Assembly: GCA_021324595.1 (NCBI GenBank)
Contig: JAJPIV010000021.1
Span: 1 to 64,000 of the forward strand
DNA: 64,000 nt
Source of the DNA: Actinomycetota bacterium
GTDB taxonomy: Bacteria > Actinomycetota > Actinomycetes > Streptosporangiales > Streptosporangiaceae
Direction: 5' to 3'
This document shows positions 59,215 to 64,000 of the stretch, in pieces; position 1 is the stretch's first letter, and each line of letters begins with the position of its first letter. A program made the position numbers and the translations under genes. The notes below the pieces were generated by a model. That model searched no databases. It saw nothing but the letters and a program-made list of their open reading frames with translations, and had not been told where the DNA came from.

Positions 59215-60470
59215 CCGGGCCGGCCGCCGAGGCCGTGTCCGTGCTGGCGCTCGCGGTCGTGCTCGGCTGGGCGATCGCCCGGCCGCGCGGCTGGCCAGAG
59301 GCAGTGGCCGCGGTCCCGGCGGCCGCGGCGCTCGTGGCGGCCGGGGCGATCTCCCCGGGCGCCGCGCTGGCCGAGGCCCGGCGCCTGGGCCCGGTGCTCG
59401 CGTTCCTCGCCGCGGTGCTCGTCCTCGCCCAGGCCTGCGACGACGACGGCGTGTTCCGGGACTGCGGGGCGTGGATGACCCGGCTGTCGGCGGGATCGGC
59501 CAGGCGGCTGCTCGGCTGGGTGTTCACGGTCGCGTCACTGACCACCGCCGTCCTCAGCCTGGACGCCACGGTGGTGCTGCTCACGCCTGTGGTCTTCGCC
59601 ACGGCCGCCCAGCTGCGCGCGCGGGCGCGGCCGCACGTGTACGCCTGCACTCACCTGGCGAACACCGCGTCGCTGCTGCTGCCGGTCTCCAACCTCACCA
59701 ACCTGCTCGCCTTCGCCGCCAGCGGGCTCACGTTCGGCCGGTTCGCCGCGCTCATGACGCTGCCGTGGCTGGCCGCGATCGGCGCCGAGCACGTCGTGCT
59801 GAGCCGGTTCTTCGCCGCGGACCTGGACGCGGGCGGGCAGCCACCGCCGGCGGAGCCAGCCCGGGAGGTCCCGGTCTTCGCGCTCGCCGTGCTGGCCGGC
59901 ACGCTCGCCGCGTTCGCGCTGACGTCGGCCGCGGGGATCGCCCCGGCCTGGGCCGCGGGCGCCGGGGCGGCGGTCCTCGCCGGCCGGTCGCTGGCCAGGC
60001 GCCGCGCCACAGCGCGGACAGTGGCCCGGGCGGCCTCGCTGCCGTTCCTGGCGTTCGTTCTCTGCCTGGGCATCGTGGTCCGCGCGGTGGTCGCGAACGG
60101 CCTGGCCCGCGCCCTCGGCCCGGTGATCCCCGCGGGACGCGGGCTCGCGGCGCTGCTGGCGCTGGCCGCGCTCGGGGCGGTCCTGGCGAACCTCATCAAC
60201 AACCTGCCCGCCGTCCTCGTGCTCACCCCGCTCGCCGCGCCGGCCGGGCCGGGCGCCGTGCTCGCGATCCTGATCGGCGTGAACATCGGCCCGAACCTGA
60301 CCTACACCGGGTCGCTGGCCACCCTGCTGTGGCGGCGAGCCTGGCACCGGCACGAGAGCTCTGGACCGTCGCTGCGCGAGTTCACCATGCTGGGACTGCT
60401 CACCGTCCCGGCCGCGCTGGCGGCCGCGGTCCTCGCCCTGTGGGCCGGGCTGGCCCTCATCGGAGGCTGA
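59211..60470 (+). CDS. ArsB/CitM-family (SLC13-like) anion transporter
   Basis: 419-aa membrane protein with about 11 helices of the ArsB/NhaD ion-transporter superfamily. Motifs include LSLDATVVLLTPVVFATA, HLANTASLLLPVSNLTNLLAFA and LINNLPAVLVLTPLA followed by GVNIGPNLTYTGSLATLLW, all diagnostic of ArsB-type arsenite pumps and close relatives. An arsenite efflux role is plausible because arsR and arsM lie 3-4 kb upstream, but the gene has no ArsR-type box and could export another anion. It lies three bases before the universal stress gene, in one operon. Confidence 0.85.
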   Translation: MTGPAAEAVSVLALAVVLGWAIARPRGWPEAVAAVPAAAALVAAGAISPGAALAEARRLGPVLAFLAAVLVLAQACDDDGVFRDCGAWMTRLSAGSARRLLGWVFTVASLTTAVLSLDATVVLLTPVVFATAAQLRARARPHVYACTHLANTASLLLPVSNLTNLLAFAASGLTFGRFAALMTLPWLAAIGAEHVVLSRFFAADLDAGGQPPPAEPAREVPVFALAVLAGTLAAFALTSAAGIAPAWAAGAGAAVLAGRSLARRRATARTVARAASLPFLAFVLCLGIVVRAVVANGLARALGPVIPAGRGLAALLALAALGAVLANLINNLPAVLVLTPLAAPAGPGAVLAILIGVNIGPNLTYTGSLATLLWRRAWHRHESSGPSLREFTMLGLLTVPAALAAAVLALWAGLALIGG

Positions 60471-60473
60471 TCG

Positions 60474-61013
60474 ATGACCGTCCTCGTCTGGATCACCGAG
60501 GGAACCTGGCGCGCGTGCGTGGCCGCCGCCCGCGCGGTCGTCCCGGACGACGCGCCGGTCCTGCTGCTCCACGTGACGCCCGAGGACCTGCCCGGCGCGG
60601 CGCACGGCGCCTACGAGGCGCTGCTCGGCCGCGGCCATCCGGAGCGCGACCCCGGGCCGCGGGTCGCGGCGGCCGCCGCCCGGTCGGGTGCGGACCTGCT
60701 CGCGGACGCGGCCCGCGCGCTCGGCCGGCCGTGCGAGCGGGCCGAGCGCCGCGGCCGTCCCGAGCGCGAGGTCCTCACGGCGGCCGCCGGCGCGGACCTG
60801 CTGATCGTGGCCCGCGACGGCGATAGGTCCCGGCCCGGCCCGAAGAGCCTGGGCCATGCGACCAGGTTCGTCGTGGACCACGCGCCCTGCGCGGTCCTGC
60901 TGGTCTGGCCCGGCCGGCCGCGGCAGCCGGGCGACTCACGGCACGGCCCGGGGCCCGGCGCGCCTGCGCCGGGCCCGCCCGGCCCCCCGCCGCCGCACCG
61001 CCGGCCTGGCTGA
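60474..61013 (+). CDS. Universal stress protein-family protein
   Basis: 179 aa. A single UspA-like Rossmann domain (about 1-145): MTVLVWITEGTW, LLLHVTPED, ADLLIVARDGD and SLGHATRFVVDHAPCAVLLVWP. The ATP-binding motif (G2xG9GS) is degenerate: SLGHAT stands where GSV/GS would be. The C-terminal 30 residues are Gly/Pro/His-rich and probably disordered. It follows the ArsB-like transporter by three bases. USP proteins respond to stress, and several mycobacterial ones belong to the DosR regulon. Confidence 0.8.
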   Translation: MTVLVWITEGTWRACVAAARAVVPDDAPVLLLHVTPEDLPGAAHGAYEALLGRGHPERDPGPRVAAAAARSGADLLADAARALGRPCERAERRGRPEREVLTAAAGADLLIVARDGDRSRPGPKSLGHATRFVVDHAPCAVLLVWPGRPRQPGDSRHGPGPGAPAPGPPGPPPPHRRPG

Positions 61014-61047
61014 CCGGCGCCCCGCCGGGCCGGCCGGCCCGGCGGCC

Positions 61048-61862
61048 TCAGCGGCGGGAGCGCGCCTCGCCGAGCGCGCGGCCGACCAGGACGCGCGCCA
61101 GGTGCTCGCGGTAGGCGCGGCTGCCGTTCAGGTCCTCGGGCGCGCTGGTGCCCTCCGCCGCGCGCGCGGCGGCCTCGTCCGGCGCGGCGCCCGACGCCAG
61201 GGCATCCTCGACCGCGCGGGCGCGCAGCGGCGTCGGGCCCATGTTCACCAGCGCCACGCGGTCGCCGGCCACCGCGACCCCGACGATCGCCCAGTCGATG
61301 CCCCGCTTGGTGAACTTCTGGAACGACCAGCCCGACGGCCCCGCCTTCGGGAACCTGATCTCGGCGAGCAGCTCACCGGGCTCCAGGACGGTCTCGAACA
61401 GGCCGGTGAAGAAGTCGCCGGCGGCGATCTCCCTGGTGCCCGACGGCCCGCGCGTCACCAGCGTCGCGCCCAGGGCCAGGGCCACCGCGGGAAGGTCGGC
61501 GGCGGGATCGGCGTGGGCGAGCGACCCCCCGATCGTGCCCCGGTGCCGCACCTGGGGATCGCCGACCCGGCCGGCGGCGTGGGCCAGCAGCGGCAGCTCG
61601 CGCCGCAGCAGCGCCGAGCCCGCGACCTGGTCGTGGGTGGCGAGCGCGCCCACGCGGACGTGGCCGTCGGCCTCGCTGATGTGGCTGAGCTCGCCGATCC
61701 CGCCGATGTCCACCAGCTCGGGCGGCACGACCAGGCGCAGCTTCATCAGCGGAAGCAGCGAGTGCCCGCCGGCCAGGAACTTCACGTCCTCCCCGCCGCG
61801 GGCGGCCAGCGTGACCGCCTCATCGACCGTGGCGGCCCGCCGGTAGGTGAAGGGCGCCGGGA

Positions 61863-61866
<4 letters not shown>
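61048..61866 (-). CDS. Molybdenum hydroxylase FAD-binding (medium) subunit
   Basis: 272-aa flavin subunit of a xanthine/CO-dehydrogenase-like complex. FAD-binding motifs are [17 protein letters not shown] and [22 protein letters not shown]-terminal text [25 protein letters not shown] is typical of CoxM-like subunits. The TTG at 61866 overlaps the stop of the small subunit (TTGA), and the following Ile-Pro-Ala-Pro-Phe matches the family N-terminus, so this start is favoured. It transfers electrons from the Fe-S subunit. Last of three co-transcribed genes. Confidence 0.9.
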
Positions 61867-62329
<463 letters not shown>

Positions 62330-62333
<4 letters not shown>

Positions 62334-64000
62334 AAGATCACGCCCGTTCCGTTGATCGCGGCCCAGACCCTGGCCGGGGTGAGTGGCATGTCGATGTGGC
62401 GGACGCCGCGGTGGCTGAGCGCGTCGATGACGGCGTTCTGCACGGCGGGAACGGCGCCGATCGTGCCCGCCTCGCCGATCCCCTTGGCGCCCAGCGGATT
62501 GGCGGTCGTCGGCGTCTGCTTGGCCAGCAGCTCGAAGCTGGGCAGCTCGGCGGAGGTGATGACGGCGTAATCGGCCAGCGTGCCGGTGACCGGATTGCCC
62601 TGCCCGTCGTAGACCACCTCCTCAAGCAGCGCCTGGGCGATCCCCTGGGCGATCCCGCCGTGCCGCTGCCCCTCGGCGAGCACGGGGCTGATGATGGTCC
62701 CGGCGTCGTCCACCGTGACATGCCGCAGCACCCGCACCTTGCCGGTCTGCGTGTCCACCTCGACGACGGACAGGTGCGTGCCGAACGGGAACGTCGGCTG
62801 GCCGCCGGTGTAGTTGACCGACGCGGCCAGCCCCTCGGCCGATGCGTGCGAGGCGACCTGCGCCCAGGTCATGGCCGCCTCGGGGTCGCCGCGGACGTGC
62901 CAGAGCCCGCGCTCGGCGTCCAACTCGAGGTCAGCCTCGCTGGCTTCGAGCAGGTCGGCGGCCACCCGGCGGGCCTGCTCCCGGACATCGGCAGCGGCCA
63001 CGTGCACCGCCGCGCCGCCGATCTGCAGCGACCGCGACGCGTAGGTCCCCGTCCCCCGCGGGATGAGGTCGGTGTCCCCGTGCACCACGGTGACCTTCGC
63101 CATCTCGATGCCGAGCTCGTCCTGGACCAGCATGGCCCACGCCGTGTGGTGGCCCTGCCCGTGCGCCGAGCTGCCGGTGTAGACGGTGGCCGTGCCGTCG
63201 GGGTGCACGACCAGGCGGGCCGTCTCCCCGCCGGCGGCGTCCGCCGCGGTGATCTCCACGTAGCTCGACAGGCCGATGCCCAGCTGGACCACGTCGCCGC
63301 GCTCTCTCCGGCGCGCCTGCTCGGCCCGCAGGTCCGCGTAGCCCGCGGCGGATAGCACCTGGTCGAGCGCTGCGGCGTAGTCCCCGGTGTCATACCGGGC
63401 GCCGCCGGCTGTCTGGTAGGGGAACCTGTCCGGCGGCACCAGGTTGGTCCTGCGCACCTCGGCCGGGTCCAAGCCGATCTCGGCCGCGAACAGGTCGACC
63501 GCCCGCTCGATCGCGGCGGTCGCCTCCGGCCGGCCCGCGCCGCGGTAGGCCCCCGTCGGGGTGGTGTTCGTCACCACCACCTGGTACGCGGTCTGAACGT
63601 GGGCGATGTCGTACGGCCCGCTGGCCATCATGCAGGTGAGGAACGGCAGGAACCCGCTCATCCGCGGGTAGGCCCCCGCGTCCTGGACGACGTGCAGCCG
63701 GTAGGCGAGGATGCGGCCGTCCTTCCTCCCGCCGATCTTGATGACCTGCCGCTGGCCCCGCCCGTGAGTCATCGCCACGAGGTTCTCGCTGCGCGTCTCG
63801 GCCCAGCGCACCGGGCGGCCCAGCCGCCGCGCCGCCCACGCGATCACCAGGGCATCCCGGTCCACGCCCACCTTGGCGCCGAAGCCGCCGCCGACGTCCG
63901 GCGTGATCACCCGGACCGCGGCCGGGTCCAGGCCGAGCACCCCCGCCATCACGAACCGGCCGAGCTGCGCCGCCTGCGTGCTCAGCCAGGCGGTGAGCCG
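62330..64000 (-). CDS. Molybdenum hydroxylase large (molybdopterin) subunit, form II-like, 5' end off the window
   Basis: 556 visible residues of the molybdopterin-binding subunit; the frame is open at 64000, so roughly 200 N-terminal residues lie beyond. Motifs include [11 protein letters not shown] (molybdopterin contact), [28 protein letters not shown] and GAKGIGEAG with the catalytic Glu. The AYRGAGR text marks the form II/aldehyde-oxidase-like group, not the true CO dehydrogenase form I (AYxCSFR). Substrate may be an aldehyde, N-heterocycle or other; I cannot tell. It heads a three-gene operon with the small and medium subunits. Confidence 0.93.

Overview
The window is very GC-rich, densely coded, and reads as chromosome of a filamentous-type high-GC actinobacterium. 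GTG and TTG starts are frequent, and many start codons sit 4 to 8 bases after a TAnnnT hexamer with no Shine-Dalgarno (SD) sequence, which suggests leaderless mRNAs. F420-type oxidoreductases, an ImuA/ImuB/DnaE2 mutasome, a 13E12-type HNH protein and homologues of mycobacterial dormancy genes support this. I cannot name a genus. No rRNA, tRNA, CRISPR array, transposase or phage gene was seen.

Layout. 1-3954: a MacB-type ABC ATPase (cut by the left edge) with its permease, and a secreted protein of unknown function. 3951-6472: a trimethylamine-dehydrogenase-like flavoprotein with altered cofactor residues, and a DgkA-type lipid kinase. 6579-12391: a catabolic-looking operon (PfkB kinase, class III aminotransferase, APC permease, second class III aminotransferase) divergent from a TetR regulator, with a palindrome between them. 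12412-16912: a tandem hairpin repeat, a bifunctional PBP, an enoyl-CoA hydratase and an aldo/keto reductase. 17040-27912: a DNA-damage locus with dnaE2, a DUF222/HNH gene behind a PafBC-type promoter motif, a decayed duplicate of a site-2 protease gene, a zinc-ribbon membrane protein, an intact site-2 protease with CBS domains, and imuB-imuA behind a LexA box.

28012-32310: an F420-type oxidoreductase and a zinc ABC importer (binding protein, ATPase, two permeases) with a palindromic Zur box in its promoter. 32364-42733: one same-strand block of two giant FtsX-like permeases, two ABC ATPases, an FHA/zinc-ribbon protein and a soluble Ser/Thr kinase. It looks like a phosphorylation-linked ABC machine, and I consider it the best candidate for an undescribed system here. 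43025-51515: a DUF3048 protein, gltX, a GH76-like secreted enzyme, another secreted unknown, xthA, a Nudix hydrolase and a luciferase-like F420 oxidoreductase. 51818-54998: a MctP-type symporter with its DUF3311 partner, and a CDF cation exporter. 55105-61013: arsR and arsM around an ArsR-type operator, an Hrp1-like CBS protein, a short coiled-coil protein, an Rv1733c-like membrane protein, a CapA-like protein, an ArsB-like transporter and a universal stress protein. 61048-64000: a three-subunit molybdenum hydroxylase, large subunit cut by the right edge.

Metal and metalloid stress (Zur, ArsR, CDF, ArsM, ArsB), DNA damage (LexA and PafBC motifs) and dormancy-type proteins (Hrp1, Rv2625c, Rv1733c and USP families) are the functional threads. 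In the znuA, imuA and pfkB promoters the repressor box lies between the -35 and -10 elements and the start codon is at or next to the predicted transcription start.
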